A stretch of 64,000 nucleotides of DNA from Pseudoduganella plicata. GTDB taxonomy: Bacteria; Pseudomonadota; Gammaproteobacteria; Burkholderiales; Burkholderiaceae_D. The stretch spans positions 5,270,001 through 5,334,000 of the forward strand of contig NZ_CP038026.1 in the NCBI RefSeq assembly GCF_004421005.1, in the 5' to 3' direction. Numbering within the stretch: the stretch's first letter is position 1; every line of letters starts with the position of its first letter. The translations under genes were made by a program, and so were the position numbers. The notes beneath the pieces were generated by a model that saw only the letters and a program-made list of their open reading frames with translations, searched no databases and was not told the origin of the DNA. Below are positions 36,662-46,271 of the stretch, in pieces.

Positions 36662-38887
36662 ATGAAGGTCTTCAAACACGCGATCGGGGTCGGCGTTGCT
36701 GCTGCGCTGGCACTGATGGCAGGTCCGAGCCGCGCCGACTGGGCACTCTCGTCAAACATGGCGGTCGTGCGTGCGGCCCCGACGTCTCTGGCGGTGCAGG
36801 CACAGAACCCGCCTTCCTTCACATGGGCGAAATACCGCAACGCCCCCGGTTATATCGTCGAAGTATCGGCTGGCAGCACCGTGTACGCGACGTACACCAC
36901 GTCGCGGAACTTCTATCTGCCATCCCGGCGTTTTCCGAACAACACCTATACGTGGCGGGTGCGCCCCACGCACGTGGTTGACTGGTCGACGCCGCGTTCG
37001 TTCGTGATCAACGCCAGCTCGACGGTATTTGAAGTGCCGGAAAACGACGCGCTGCGCGCCACCGTCCTGTCGCGCCCCCACCCGCGTTCAGTCGAGCAGG
37101 GCTTCCTCATGGCCAGCAACTGGTCTCCGGAACTGCGCGCGAAGCGCGGCCCTGCGCTGACGAAACTCACGACCGACGTTCTAAAACAGGTTACGACCTA
37201 CACTATCCCGGCGGACTCGCAGTGGCCTGTCACCTCGTCGACGCCAAGTGCGGCGCGCCAGGCATATCTCGGCACCATCACGAACGTGATCGGCCAGAAC
37301 GTGCGCCAGCTGGAATCGGCAGCGCTGCTGTACCGCCTGACGAAAGAGTCGCGTTACTTCGACGAAGCGTTGCGCCGCGGCGATGCCCTGGCTGCACTCG
37401 ACCCGAACGGCATGACGAGCTACGTCAATCACGATATCGTTCACCGTCAGATCATCATTTCGCTCGTCAAAGCGATGGACCTGATCGACGGCGACCTCGA
37501 CGCGACGCGTCGGGCCAAGTGGCAGGCAGTGATCAAGACGCGCGTGACGCCGATGTACAACGATTTGATCTCCAACAACTTCCGTCTGGACGAGTTGCCA
37601 TACGACTCGCACGGCGGAACTGCCTTGCTGTATCTGGCGACCGTGTCGGCGCTGACGCTGGGTGACTTCCCGGAAGCGTCGGCGTGGTTTGACGCTACGG
37701 TGCGGGCGTACATCAATTCCGTCAATCCGTGGAGCGGCAACGAGGGCGGCTATGCCAACGGCGGTGCCTATGCGATGTACTCGACGGACTTTTTCATCCA
37801 GCTGTGGCAGCCTCTGGCGCGCGCGACCGGTGTGGATCTGTTCAAGAAGCCATGGACCGTCGGTTTCGCGAACATGATTGCCGAGTTCATGCCGCCCGGC
37901 GCAACGGGTCTGGTATTTGGCGATCAGCACGAGTCCTACCTGTATACGCCGCAACTGAAATCGTTTATGGGGCGCATTGCCACGCCCGCAGCGGCATGGT
38001 ATGTCCGAAACACCATTGGCGACGAACCTCCACTGCATCTGCTGCAGGCGCCGTATCCGCTGCCCGTGGACACCGTCGCCGCGCCGGCGCCCCCGCCGAA
38101 CGCGATTGTCCTGCCAAGCACCGGCTGGGTGGCCATGCACAGCAATCTGGCAGATCGGGGGAGGACGTCGGTGTACTTCAAGTCGAGCCCGTACGGTTCG
38201 TACAACCACAGCCACGGCGATCAGAATTCACTGGTCATCGACAGTGGCGGTCGCCGGATGCTGATCGAAGCAGGCTACCAGGACTATTATGCTTCGCCTC
38301 TGGGTATTTCATGGTACCGTCAGACGAAAGCGCACAACGCCATCACTTTTGATGGCGGCGTGGGACAGATCACGACGGATAACGTGAACAACCTGCTGCG
38401 TAACGGGAAGATCACGGCGTTCTCGGCCACTCCTACCGTCGATTACGCACAAGGCGACGCGGTGCCGGCTTACGGCGGTGCCTTGACGACCGCGACGCGT
38501 TCGGTCTGGTACCTCCGCAACAGCGACACGGTGGTCGTGCTGGACAAGCTGGCATCGCCAACGGCCCGCAAGTTCGAGTGGAATCTGCATACTCGGGCGC
38601 CGATCGTGGCGGAGAGTGCCAGCGCGCTGAAGGTGACGAACGTCGATCGCTCGCTTTGCATCAGCTCGCTGTCGACGGACGGCACGACGTACAAGCCGCT
38701 GACCGGCCCGGCGAACCCCAACTACGCCGAGTATCATGGCGCATGGGTAAAAGGTACCGCGGCTACTTCCGCCGAGTTCCTGGTGGTGCTGGATGTCGGT
38801 TGCAAGCGTCCGCCGGTATCGCTGCGCCGCTCCACCTCCGGTCGCACACTGGTGGTCGGGACGACGTCAATCGTACTGCCACAGTAA
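36662..38887 (+). CDS. exported polysaccharide lyase, heparinase II/III-like with alginate-lyase-like N-domain
   Basis: A 741-aa exported protein starting at 36662 behind ACAGGAG (6 nt spacer). Signal peptide to about residue 23 (PSRADW). An Ig-like N-part precedes a helical toroid domain with Asn/His/Tyr-rich motifs typical of PL-type lyases (MTSYVNHDIVHRQIIIS, DELPYDSHGGTALLYLA). The C-terminal heparinase II/III beta domain begins near residue 470 (VYFKSSPYGSYNHSHGDQNSLVIDSGGRRMLIEAGYQDYY). Such enzymes break uronate-containing polymers by beta-elimination. It sits after the transferases, so it may trim or release the polymer made here, consistent with AlgD and ManC downstream. Closed by a strong terminator. 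Confidence 0.86.
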   Translation: MKVFKHAIGVGVAAALALMAGPSRADWALSSNMAVVRAAPTSLAVQAQNPPSFTWAKYRNAPGYIVEVSAGSTVYATYTTSRNFYLPSRRFPNNTYTWRVRPTHVVDWSTPRSFVINASSTVFEVPENDALRATVLSRPHPRSVEQGFLMASNWSPELRAKRGPALTKLTTDVLKQVTTYTIPADSQWPVTSSTPSAARQAYLGTITNVIGQNVRQLESAALLYRLTKESRYFDEALRRGDALAALDPNGMTSYVNHDIVHRQIIISLVKAMDLIDGDLDATRRAKWQAVIKTRVTPMYNDLISNNFRLDELPYDSHGGTALLYLATVSALTLGDFPEASAWFDATVRAYINSVNPWSGNEGGYANGGAYAMYSTDFFIQLWQPLARATGVDLFKKPWTVGFANMIAEFMPPGATGLVFGDQHESYLYTPQLKSFMGRIATPAAAWYVRNTIGDEPPLHLLQAPYPLPVDTVAAPAPPPNAIVLPSTGWVAMHSNLADRGRTSVYFKSSPYGSYNHSHGDQNSLVIDSGGRRMLIEAGYQDYYASPLGISWYRQTKAHNAITFDGGVGQITTDNVNNLLRNGKITAFSATPTVDYAQGDAVPAYGGALTTATRSVWYLRNSDTVVVLDKLASPTARKFEWNLHTRAPIVAESASALKVTNVDRSLCISSLSTDGTTYKPLTGPANPNYAEYHGAWVKGTAATSAEFLVVLDVGCKRPPVSLRRSTSGRTLVVGTTSIVLPQ

Positions 38888-38909
38888 CCGGGCTTCGGTC
38901 TTACTGTAC

Positions 38910-38937
38910 AAAGGCTGCCTCCGGGCAGCCTTTTTTT
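38910..38937 (+). terminator. rho-independent terminator after the lyase
   Basis: AAAGGCTGCC / GGCAGCCTTT 10-bp stem, 4-nt loop TCCG, then seven T. It lies 22 bp after the lyase stop and probably ends the upstream polysaccharide transcript. Confidence 0.9.
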
Positions 38938-38940
38938 CGG

Positions 38941-39739
38941 TTCTACGTGGGAATGGGGGGCGACGAGTTTGACGAACTGAGAAGGTGGTCGTGGTGGAGG
39001 TCTGTAGTTGGTCGATGATGGCCGCCAGAAAGTCGATCTGCCAAACCGCCGCCGTGATCAATGCTATGCCGTCCGCCCCTTCTTGGGAAGGCGATGCTGT
39101 CGACTTCGTCCAGGATCTTCGATTTCGTCTCAGGGCCGGAGGCTGTCACTGCCGAGCAACTGACTGCCTGCTCCGCTGCTCACCATTACGTGCTGTCGGC
39201 GACCGATGCTGCGGCGGCGTGCCGTGCATTGTGCAGGGGGCCTGCGTAGAACACCGGGCGGTTAATCTGCGCCAGCGCATTCGCGTTCCGGACCCGTCTC
39301 CATGCAAACGCGGATCGCCATCCCAGCTTGATCAGGCATGGCTCTCCAATTCCGTGGCGGTGCCAGCCGCTACCTCCCGCATGACCTGAGCTGGCTTTAC
39401 AAGCTCCAGCGAAGAACCCCGCCCTCAACCGCGGCAATTCCTGCAGCAGTATTATTCCCGGCTGGAAGTTGATGCGGAAGGGGCAGGTCGTGGCTGACGG
39501 AGCACCGTTGCGCGGCCTGCTTGCGCGCAACCTGGTCGGTGCAAGCCCGCCCCGCGCTGACCACATCGGGCGCTGCAACGTCCAACTGTGGAAACATGAT
39601 TGATCCGGCCGCGGGTGTTGTTGTCCTACACTCCCGTTGCGCAAACGAGGATTTTAACGGTGCGGACCTTGCATTTATTGTAACGGTATAGTGAAATGCT
39701 AATGGGTGCTTCTAGAAGGTCAACAATAAGGAGGATAGC
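38941..39739. other. gene-poor region, possible decayed gene(s)
   Basis: About 800 bp with only short, mutually overlapping frames on both strands and no ribosome site preceding a protein-like sequence. GC stays high until the AT-rich last 100 bp, which lead into the PEP-CTERM gene and its AAGGAGG site. It may be a remnant of an inserted or deleted gene; no family was recognised. Confidence 0.5.
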
Positions 39740-40396
39740 GTGTTTTCAAAAAACCTAGCTGCCGTAACCGTTGCGGCCGTGTTTTCGCTGGCAAATTTTG
39801 CCAACGCTGCAGTGACCGTTGTAAGCAATACGTCGTCGATCACTATTTATGAGGATCAGACCCAGTTCGCCACCGCAGCAGGGCGCCTGGGGACCGATTC
39901 GTTCGATGACCTGACTTTCGGCGACCAAGGCATCGCCGCTGTACGCCAGGCCGGTTCCGAGTCGTACACGATCGCCGCGGGTCAGGGCCTTTGGGGTTCG
40001 GAGTACGCCGGCAACCGCTATCTGTCTAGTGCTGACAGCAGCGACCTGCTGCTGTTCTCGGGCTTCTCCGCAGCAACACGTGGCTTGGGCGGCACGTTCT
40101 TCGGCAGCAACGATAATGGCGAACCGGTCGCCCGCGGTGCGATCAACGTCACCGTCACGGACGCAACCGGCGTGCTGGTGCTGACGGTTTCGGGCGGCAT
40201 CGGCCAAGGTTTTGTCGGCTTCCTCTCGACGGCGGCAGTGCAGGCCATGACATTGCAGGCTCAGGCTCCCGATCGCTATTTCCCGAGCGTGGACGACATC
40301 CGTATCGCCGCGCCGGTGCCGGAACCCAGCACCGCAGCGATGATGCTCATGGGTGCCGCCGTTCTGCCGCTGCTGCGTCGGCGCAAGGGAAAATAG
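39740..40396 (+). CDS. PEP-CTERM sorting-signal protein inside the polysaccharide island
   Basis: A 218-aa protein starting at GTG with a strong AAGGAGGATA site. Signal peptide cut after ANA (~residue 23). The C-terminus is the canonical PEP-CTERM: VPEPSTAAMMLMGAAVLPLL then RRRKGK. The mature part is Ser/Gly/Asp-rich, beta-prone (TFFGSNDNGEPVARGAINVTVTDATGVLVL) and resembles PEP-CTERM proteins with a jelly-roll-like extracellular domain. It stands alone between two gene-poor stretches and is a likely client of exosortase B. Confidence 0.9.
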   Translation: MFSKNLAAVTVAAVFSLANFANAAVTVVSNTSSITIYEDQTQFATAAGRLGTDSFDDLTFGDQGIAAVRQAGSESYTIAAGQGLWGSEYAGNRYLSSADSSDLLLFSGFSAATRGLGGTFFGSNDNGEPVARGAINVTVTDATGVLVLTVSGGIGQGFVGFLSTAAVQAMTLQAQAPDRYFPSVDDIRIAAPVPEPSTAAMMLMGAAVLPLLRRRKGK

Positions 40397-41536
40397 GCGT
40401 CGCGTGACGGTTACAGGCGGCAGGCCCTCAGCACTCCAGTTGCAATGGCGGCTGTATGCGTATCTCTCGTTGCCGTGTCGTTGATGGCACTGCCGTGTGA
40501 CGTGGAGGTAACGGGCAGCGTCTGTATCGGTATCTACCAGGGCTCGAGCCCCGGAAATCGCGAGGACGGTTCGGCGGCGGCCACCGGGGCGCATCAACAC
40601 TGAGCCGACAGCGGCCGATGCGCGCCATCGTCGCTGTCAGGGGGCATCAGTGATGGCCTGCGAGCCATCACTCCTCGTGACCCCAAGCCCTTCGCTGCCG
40701 CTGCCACCGCCTCAGGAAGGCGTGAAAAACCGGTTATAACCCCCATTTTGCAAAACATTGTTCGAAAAGCGATTGCTCCCCCCGGTTATCGTGCACGCCC
40801 TGAATCGGCGGCTGATCAGATCTGCCAGACACGGCGGGGCAATGCAGGAGTTCAGAAGAGCAGCGCCCTGGCTTGCGCAGCGGTGATCTCTTCCACGCTA
40901 TCGCTCCTCCCTGACCGCAGTTTTCGGTCCCGGACGTAAGTACTCTCCAGCGCTCGCTGGGACCCCTCAAGTGACCGCCGTTAGCGCCGCACCCAGTTTT
41001 ACGAGGCGTCCAGGATGATGCGACCGATCGTCTTGTTCGGTGCACTATTGTCCTCGCGGCTTGGTCGCCAGGACTGGTCGCCAGAGGCTTGGCGGCTCGC
41101 GATGGTTGCGCGAGCATCCCTCTCCGATCCCGCAGGCCTGTGACTTCCTCGCGGCCGGATCCGAACCGCGCCGCAATGTAGTCTTTCGCTCTCTCCATAA
41201 TCTCCGCTTTTCAGGCCACCTCGCGCCGTTTTCCCGACCTTTTACTGGCTTCCAATTGTGTGAGTCACGAAAAGTCTTAGAAATACAACTGTAATTCGCC
41301 GAAAGACATAGTAAACGTCGCGTTTTCGCAACAGTACGCGCTTTTATTGACATAATAGTTGATTAAGACCACTTTCATATCGGAAACTTCGCCTATTTTG
41401 CTTCTAAAATGCGGCGAAATAACGTTAAAAAGATGAAACATTGCAAAGCTTACTTCCGAATCATATCAAGTGAACAGCAGCAATGTTCCCGCCTCACTTA
41501 ATATGCGCTTTGTTCAAAGTTCCACAGGGAAAATAA
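40397..41536. other. large gene-poor region with an AT-rich promoter end
   Basis: About 1.1 kb without a supported gene. On the - strand, frames between 40734 and 41353 are open but lack a ribosome site and look like decayed sequence (one fragment reads EEITAAQARALLF before a stop). From ~41270 to 41536 the DNA becomes clearly AT-rich (AAAATGCGGCGAAATAACG and neighbours) and probably holds the promoter of the DUF1800/DUF1501 pair. Confidence 0.5.
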
Positions 41537-43381
41537 ATGTCCAGGATTAAGAGAAATGCCGTCAGTATGGCTTGTTTGCTTGCCTTGCTCGCCGCGTGCG
41601 GCGGCTCTGGCAGCGATCCAGACGTCAAGGCTGGCGGCGCTACCCCGACATTGCTGGCCGGGTCTGTCGTTACTACGCAAGAGCCCCTTGTGTCCGCATC
41701 GCGTATCGCCGGTGGCATGGCGGCACAGGAGGCTACCGCAGGAGCGATTCCGGTATTGCTTGCGCCCTCCGAGGCAAGATCGCGTGAACTGAGCGGTACT
41801 GTGCCCACCGCACCGGGCGTCACGCTGGCCGGAGCATCCCGTCTGCTGTCACAGGCCAGCATGGGCGCCACGATGTACGATATCCAGCAGGTAGCGATCA
41901 AGGGTATGGTGCCGTGGCTTAACGAACAGTTCGCGATGCCGCAGCTGATGCACCGATGGTATATCGACAATGCAATGAGGAAGGCGGGAGTTGGCGGCTG
42001 GGGGACACAGGATCAGTTTTACGAGTCCTTTTGGCAACAGGTGTGCACCGGCCAGGATCAACTGCGCCAGCGGGTGGCCTTTGGGCTGTCGCAGATTTTC
42101 GTCGTGTCCTTTGTTGATGACAATCTGGGGAGTTCGGGCCGGATGATGGGTGGCTACTACGACATGCTCGGCAAGAACGCATTCGGAAATTTCCGTACGC
42201 TGCTTGATGACGTTGCACACCACCCGGCAATGGCAATTTATCTGAGTTTCCTGCGCAATAAAATGGAAACGGAGACTCGCGTGCCGGATGAGAACTTTGC
42301 ACGCGAGCTGATGCAGCTGATGACGATCGGTCTGTACGAGCTCAACCAGGACGGGACCGAGAAGCTCAAGAACGGCAAGCCAATCGAAACGTACACCCAT
42401 GATGACGTGGCGGGGCTGGCCAAGGTGTTTACTGGCTGGAGCTGGGCCGGCCACGACAAGAGTAATGCGCGCTTCTTTGGTACCATTGAAGACCCTTGGC
42501 GCGACTGGCTGCCACTGCAGAACTATCCGAATTTCCATTCCACCTCGACGAAGCAGGTCCTGGGCCGTCCCCTCACCGCGACCACCGCGGAAGGCGAGCT
42601 GAAGGAAGCGCTCGACCGGCTGTTCAACCACCCGAACGTGGGCCCGTTCATTGGCCGCCAGTTGATCCAGCGCATGGTGACCAGCAACCCATCGCCGGCG
42701 TATGTGTCGCGCGTGGCTGCCGCTTTCAACAACAACGGCTCCGGTGTGCGCGGCGACATGAAAGCGGTGATCAAGGCGATCCTGCTGGACGACGAAGCAC
42801 GCCGGCCCGGTGCCAACGCGGGCGGGCGGGTGCGGGAACCCGTACTGCGCCAGGCGAACTGGATGCGTGCGTTCTACGCCTCGTCCGTATCGGGGAAATA
42901 CACCATGTGGTCCATGGATGACCCCGTCCGCGGTTTGGGTCAGTCCGTGTTGCGGGCGCCGTCCGTCTTCAACTTCTATCGTCCCGGCTATGCGCCGCCT
43001 GGCACGGCGCTCGAATCTGCGGACATGGTCGCGCCCGAGTTGCAAATCGCCTCCGAGCCGGCTGTCGTGGGTTATCTGAATACGATGAAAAATGCGATCT
43101 ATAACGGCATGGGGCGCAACTACGATATTCGCACTGGCTACGTGAAGGAATTGGCGATCGTGGCAGACGAAGACAAGCTTGTCGATCGACTTAACCTGCT
43201 GCTGATGGCCGGACAGATGACGCCCACCACGCGCGCGCACATCAGGAACGCGGTGCGTTCCATTCAGATGCCGGCCGCGTGGAACACCGATCCGGCTGAC
43301 ATCAGCTATCGCCGCACCAACCGGGTGTATCTGGCGGTCTATCTGACGATGGCCTCGCCCGAATATATTATTCAGCAATAA
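41537..43381 (+). CDS. DUF1800 domain lipoprotein
   Basis: A 614-aa protein with a lipobox (LLAAC, Cys21) followed by a low-complexity Gly/Ser linker. The rest is the DUF1800 domain: ASRLLSQASMGATMYDIQQV, the conserved RQRVAFGLSQIFVVS, DENFARELMQLMTIGLYELNQDG, the TGWSW region and PSVFNFYRPGYAPPG near the end. DUF1800 proteins are exported or surface proteins of unknown function almost always encoded next to a DUF1501 gene, as here (11 bp gap). The pair is often linked to envelope or exopolysaccharide functions, but its biochemical role is not established. Confidence 0.93.
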   Translation: MSRIKRNAVSMACLLALLAACGGSGSDPDVKAGGATPTLLAGSVVTTQEPLVSASRIAGGMAAQEATAGAIPVLLAPSEARSRELSGTVPTAPGVTLAGASRLLSQASMGATMYDIQQVAIKGMVPWLNEQFAMPQLMHRWYIDNAMRKAGVGGWGTQDQFYESFWQQVCTGQDQLRQRVAFGLSQIFVVSFVDDNLGSSGRMMGGYYDMLGKNAFGNFRTLLDDVAHHPAMAIYLSFLRNKMETETRVPDENFARELMQLMTIGLYELNQDGTEKLKNGKPIETYTHDDVAGLAKVFTGWSWAGHDKSNARFFGTIEDPWRDWLPLQNYPNFHSTSTKQVLGRPLTATTAEGELKEALDRLFNHPNVGPFIGRQLIQRMVTSNPSPAYVSRVAAAFNNNGSGVRGDMKAVIKAILLDDEARRPGANAGGRVREPVLRQANWMRAFYASSVSGKYTMWSMDDPVRGLGQSVLRAPSVFNFYRPGYAPPGTALESADMVAPELQIASEPAVVGYLNTMKNAIYNGMGRNYDIRTGYVKELAIVADEDKLVDRLNLLLMAGQMTPTTRAHIRNAVRSIQMPAAWNTDPADISYRRTNRVYLAVYLTMASPEYIIQQ

Positions 43382-43392
43382 AGAGGTACGAA

Positions 43393-44820
43393 ATGAACGA
43401 TCAAATTACCCGGCGCCGCTTTCTCGGCGGCCTGTTGGCCGCCGCCGGCAGCAGTGCTGCACCGTTTGCGCTGAATCTGGCCGCGGTCGGCAACGCCGCC
43501 GCGGCAACTGCCACCGACTACAAGGCACTGGTGTGCCTGTTCATGACAGGGGGCAATGACCACTACAACACATTGCTGGCCACCGATCCGGAGTCCTGGC
43601 GCGAATACCTGCGCCTGCGTGACACCGGTGACGCGCGCTCCATTGCATTGCCTGCCGTCGGCGCCGCGAAAGGCGTGTTGCCGATTACTCCCAAAACATC
43701 TCAGGCGGGCCGGAGCTTCGCGCTGCATCCACAGTTGACCGGTCTAAAAGCGCTGTTCGATGCGGGTCGCGCCGCGGCTGTCGCGAACGTTGGTCCCCTG
43801 ATCGTACCGACCACCCGCGCTCAGTACCTCGGCCGTGCCGTGCCGTTGCCACCGAAACTGTTCTCGCACAACGACCAGCAGGCCGTCTGGCAGGCGTCCC
43901 GGCCCGAGGGGGCGCGGGTCGGTTGGGGCGGGCGCATGGCCGACATGTTGCGCAGCTCCAATGGGAACTCGTCATTTGCCTGCGTCTCGACAACCGGCAA
44001 TGCTGTGTACCTGAATGGCCAGTACATGCGGCAGTACCAGATCGCGGCGGACGGCGAGCTGGCCAGCATTGACGGCCTGAACGGCAACGTCTATGCGGGA
44101 ACCGCTCCGTTGCGCGCCATTGTCACGGGCCGGACGGCAGGCGTGATCGGCTCGGCTTACGCCGATATCGTTGACCGGGCCATCGACCTGGAAGCGACGC
44201 TGTCGTCTGCGTTGGTCCCTGGCGGGGCCGGCGGCGTACCGGCCCCGCCTCCGTTCATCGTCCCCAGTACGGGCTCAAGCTCGGTTAATCCGCTCGCGCT
44301 CCAACTGCAGACCGTCGCGCGCATGATCGCTTCGCGCAACAAGCTGGGCATGAAACGACAGGTCTTCTTTGTCAATCTCGGCAGTTTTGACACGCACGAT
44401 AACCAGAAAGTGCGGCAGGCCGACCTGCTGGCGCGCCTCTCGCATGCGCTGAGCTATTTCGACAGCGTCCTGGGCAGCCTCGTCGGCACCGACATGCGCA
44501 AGCAGGTCACCACGTTCACGGCATCGGACTTCGGCCGCGCGCTGACGAGCAACGGTGACGGCACGGACCACGGCTGGGGCTCGCACCACTTTGTTGTTGG
44601 CGGTGCGGTGGCGGGGCGAAATATTTACGGCACCATGCCGGAAATCGGTCTTGGTCATGCTCATGACGTGTCGCAGGGCTCGCTGCTGCCGAATTACTCG
44701 GTCGAACAATATGGCGCAACGCTGGCCAAATGGTTCGGGTTGTCGGCTTCTCAAACCCTTGAGGCGTTTCCGAATCTGGTCAATTTCACCCAGCGTGACC
44801 TCGGATTCATGATTGCCTGA
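43393..44820 (+). CDS. DUF1501 domain protein with Tat signal
   Basis: A 475-aa protein with a twin-arginine leader (TRRRFLGGLLAAAG) cut near residue 35. The DUF1501 body resembles an alkaline-phosphatase/sulfatase-like fold: LVCLFMTGGNDHYNTLLAT with the metal-site-like GGND, FALHPQLTGLKALFDAGRAAAVANVGPL, FVNLGSFDTHDNQ and TDHGWGSHHFVVGGAVAG. The conserved Asp and His are consistent with metal-dependent hydrolysis, but no substrate is known. It is partnered with the DUF1800 lipoprotein just upstream; both probably act in the periplasm or on the surface. Confidence 0.93.
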   Translation: MNDQITRRRFLGGLLAAAGSSAAPFALNLAAVGNAAAATATDYKALVCLFMTGGNDHYNTLLATDPESWREYLRLRDTGDARSIALPAVGAAKGVLPITPKTSQAGRSFALHPQLTGLKALFDAGRAAAVANVGPLIVPTTRAQYLGRAVPLPPKLFSHNDQQAVWQASRPEGARVGWGGRMADMLRSSNGNSSFACVSTTGNAVYLNGQYMRQYQIAADGELASIDGLNGNVYAGTAPLRAIVTGRTAGVIGSAYADIVDRAIDLEATLSSALVPGGAGGVPAPPPFIVPSTGSSSVNPLALQLQTVARMIASRNKLGMKRQVFFVNLGSFDTHDNQKVRQADLLARLSHALSYFDSVLGSLVGTDMRKQVTTFTASDFGRALTSNGDGTDHGWGSHHFVVGGAVAGRNIYGTMPEIGLGHAHDVSQGSLLPNYSVEQYGATLAKWFGLSASQTLEAFPNLVNFTQRDLGFMIA

Positions 44821-45026
44821 CGCTCCCGTGCGCTTGCACGGCGCACACGTCCGTGTGATATCATTGACGGAATTGCAATTCTGGACGTGTGCGTTCACCA
44901 CTTGGGAGTCAGTGATATGGGTAGTAAAGTCGATGCCGGGGCAGCGCTCGCACCCCGGTCGGCCCGTGGCGGCATTTGTGGCGCGAGGCGGAGCGTGCGC
45001 CGGGCTGTCAAGTGCAGGGAGCAACA

Positions 45027-46259
45027 ATGAGCGAGCGCAACCCGCGTGGTTCCGCCGGTGCGCTCCGTGTCCTGCAGCTGGTTCCCGACGCACTGCCAAC
45101 CTTTCGCGTAGACGTATCTGTCCTCTTCGGCAAGTATCTGCCACGTTACGGCGTGCAATGCGACGTCGTAGGCAAAACCAGCGATGCCCCGCTCTTGGAT
45201 CAGGGATTCTCATCGGTACGGCGCGCCCCCACCGGCAAGAAGTGGCGCGTTGAATTATCGTATCTCTGGTTGTACATTCGCACCATTTTCAAGGCCCGTC
45301 GCGAGGAGTGCAATGTGATCCAGGTGCGCGATATGGTCACGCACGGCCTCATCGGCCTGCTGTGCGCGAAACTCAAGCGGGTCCCCTTCGTATATTGGAT
45401 GTCGTACCTGATGTCCGAGTCACGCATCGACCGGGCCAGGACGAGCCTGCGCAACGGTGGCGGGCTGCGTGCCCGCATGGTGCTGCTCAAAGGGCTTGTC
45501 GAGTACTCCCTGCTGTATAAGGTCGTGTTGCGCTTTGCCGACCATGTCTTCGTCCAGACTGACACGATGCTGGATCGCGTGGAGCAAAAGGGGATCCCTC
45601 GTAGCAAGATGACCCCAGTGCCAATGGGGGTGGATATGGAGGCGGTGATGGCGCGGCCGGAACCGCGTCGTCCGGAAGGCTGGGATGCCGGGCCCCTGCT
45701 GGCCTATCTCGGCACGCTCGATCCGGTCCGGCAGATCGACCTGATCATTGACGCGCTCGTGCTGATCCGGCAAGTACAGCCGGATGCACGTCTGCTGCTG
45801 ATCGGAGACGCATCCACGAAGGCCGACGCGCAGCGCCTGCTGGACCACGCGGCCAAGGTGGGCGTCGGCGACGCCGTGCGCATCACGGGATGGCTGCCGA
45901 TCCAGGAGGCATGGCAACTGCTGATGGGGGCAGATGCCGCGGTATCGTACATACCGCGCGGCCCGATCCTCGACACCGGCTCGCCCACCAAGGTACTGGA
46001 ATACATGGCTCTGGGCATTCCCAGCCTGGGCAACGACAATCCGGACCAGCGCGTCATAATGCTGGAGTCGGATGCGGGCTGGCTGACCGACAGCACGCCG
46101 GCTGGAATGGCCGATGCTGCGATACGTATTTTTGCCGATCCTCAGTCGGCCGCCCGCCGCGCCGCCGCGGGTCCAGGTTATATCGAAGCCAAGCGCAGCT
46201 ATCGCGTGCTTGGCGAGATGGTGGCTCAGCGCTACAAAGTGCTGGTCGCCCAACAATAA
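45027..46259 (+). CDS. GT4-family glycosyltransferase
   Basis: A 410-aa GT-B-fold transferase starting at the ATG behind CAGGGAGC. N-domain: RVLQLVPDALPTFRVDVSVLFGKYLPRYG; nucleotide-sugar domain: LLAYLGTLDPVRQIDLIIDALVLI, RLLLIGDAS, VRITGWLP and the E-x7-E-like SPTKVLEYMALGIP. It adds a sugar to the lipid-linked repeat unit in the cytoplasm. It starts the second, separately transcribed half of the polysaccharide island, 206 bp after DUF1501. Donor and linkage cannot be read from the sequence. Confidence 0.92.
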   Translation: MSERNPRGSAGALRVLQLVPDALPTFRVDVSVLFGKYLPRYGVQCDVVGKTSDAPLLDQGFSSVRRAPTGKKWRVELSYLWLYIRTIFKARREECNVIQVRDMVTHGLIGLLCAKLKRVPFVYWMSYLMSESRIDRARTSLRNGGGLRARMVLLKGLVEYSLLYKVVLRFADHVFVQTDTMLDRVEQKGIPRSKMTPVPMGVDMEAVMARPEPRRPEGWDAGPLLAYLGTLDPVRQIDLIIDALVLIRQVQPDARLLLIGDASTKADAQRLLDHAAKVGVGDAVRITGWLPIQEAWQLLMGADAAVSYIPRGPILDTGSPTKVLEYMALGIPSLGNDNPDQRVIMLESDAGWLTDSTPAGMADAAIRIFADPQSAARRAAAGPGYIEAKRSYRVLGEMVAQRYKVLVAQQ

Positions 46260-46271
46260 TTGTGTAGAGCT

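Noticed and set aside
39186..39644. 152-codon - strand frame between the lyase terminator and the PEP-CTERM gene
   Set aside because: No ribosome site and no recognisable family; overlaps other equally open frames.
40734..41198. 154-codon - strand frame in the gene-poor region
   Set aside because: No Shine-Dalgarno, no recognisable domain, and composition (Arg/Gly/Ser-rich) like random GC-rich sequence; kept only as possible decay.
44843..44881. Short palindromes CACACG-TC-CGTGTG and GAATTGCAATTC after DUF1501
   Set aside because: Short stems without T-run and common by chance; could be a weak terminator or operator but support is too thin for a feature.
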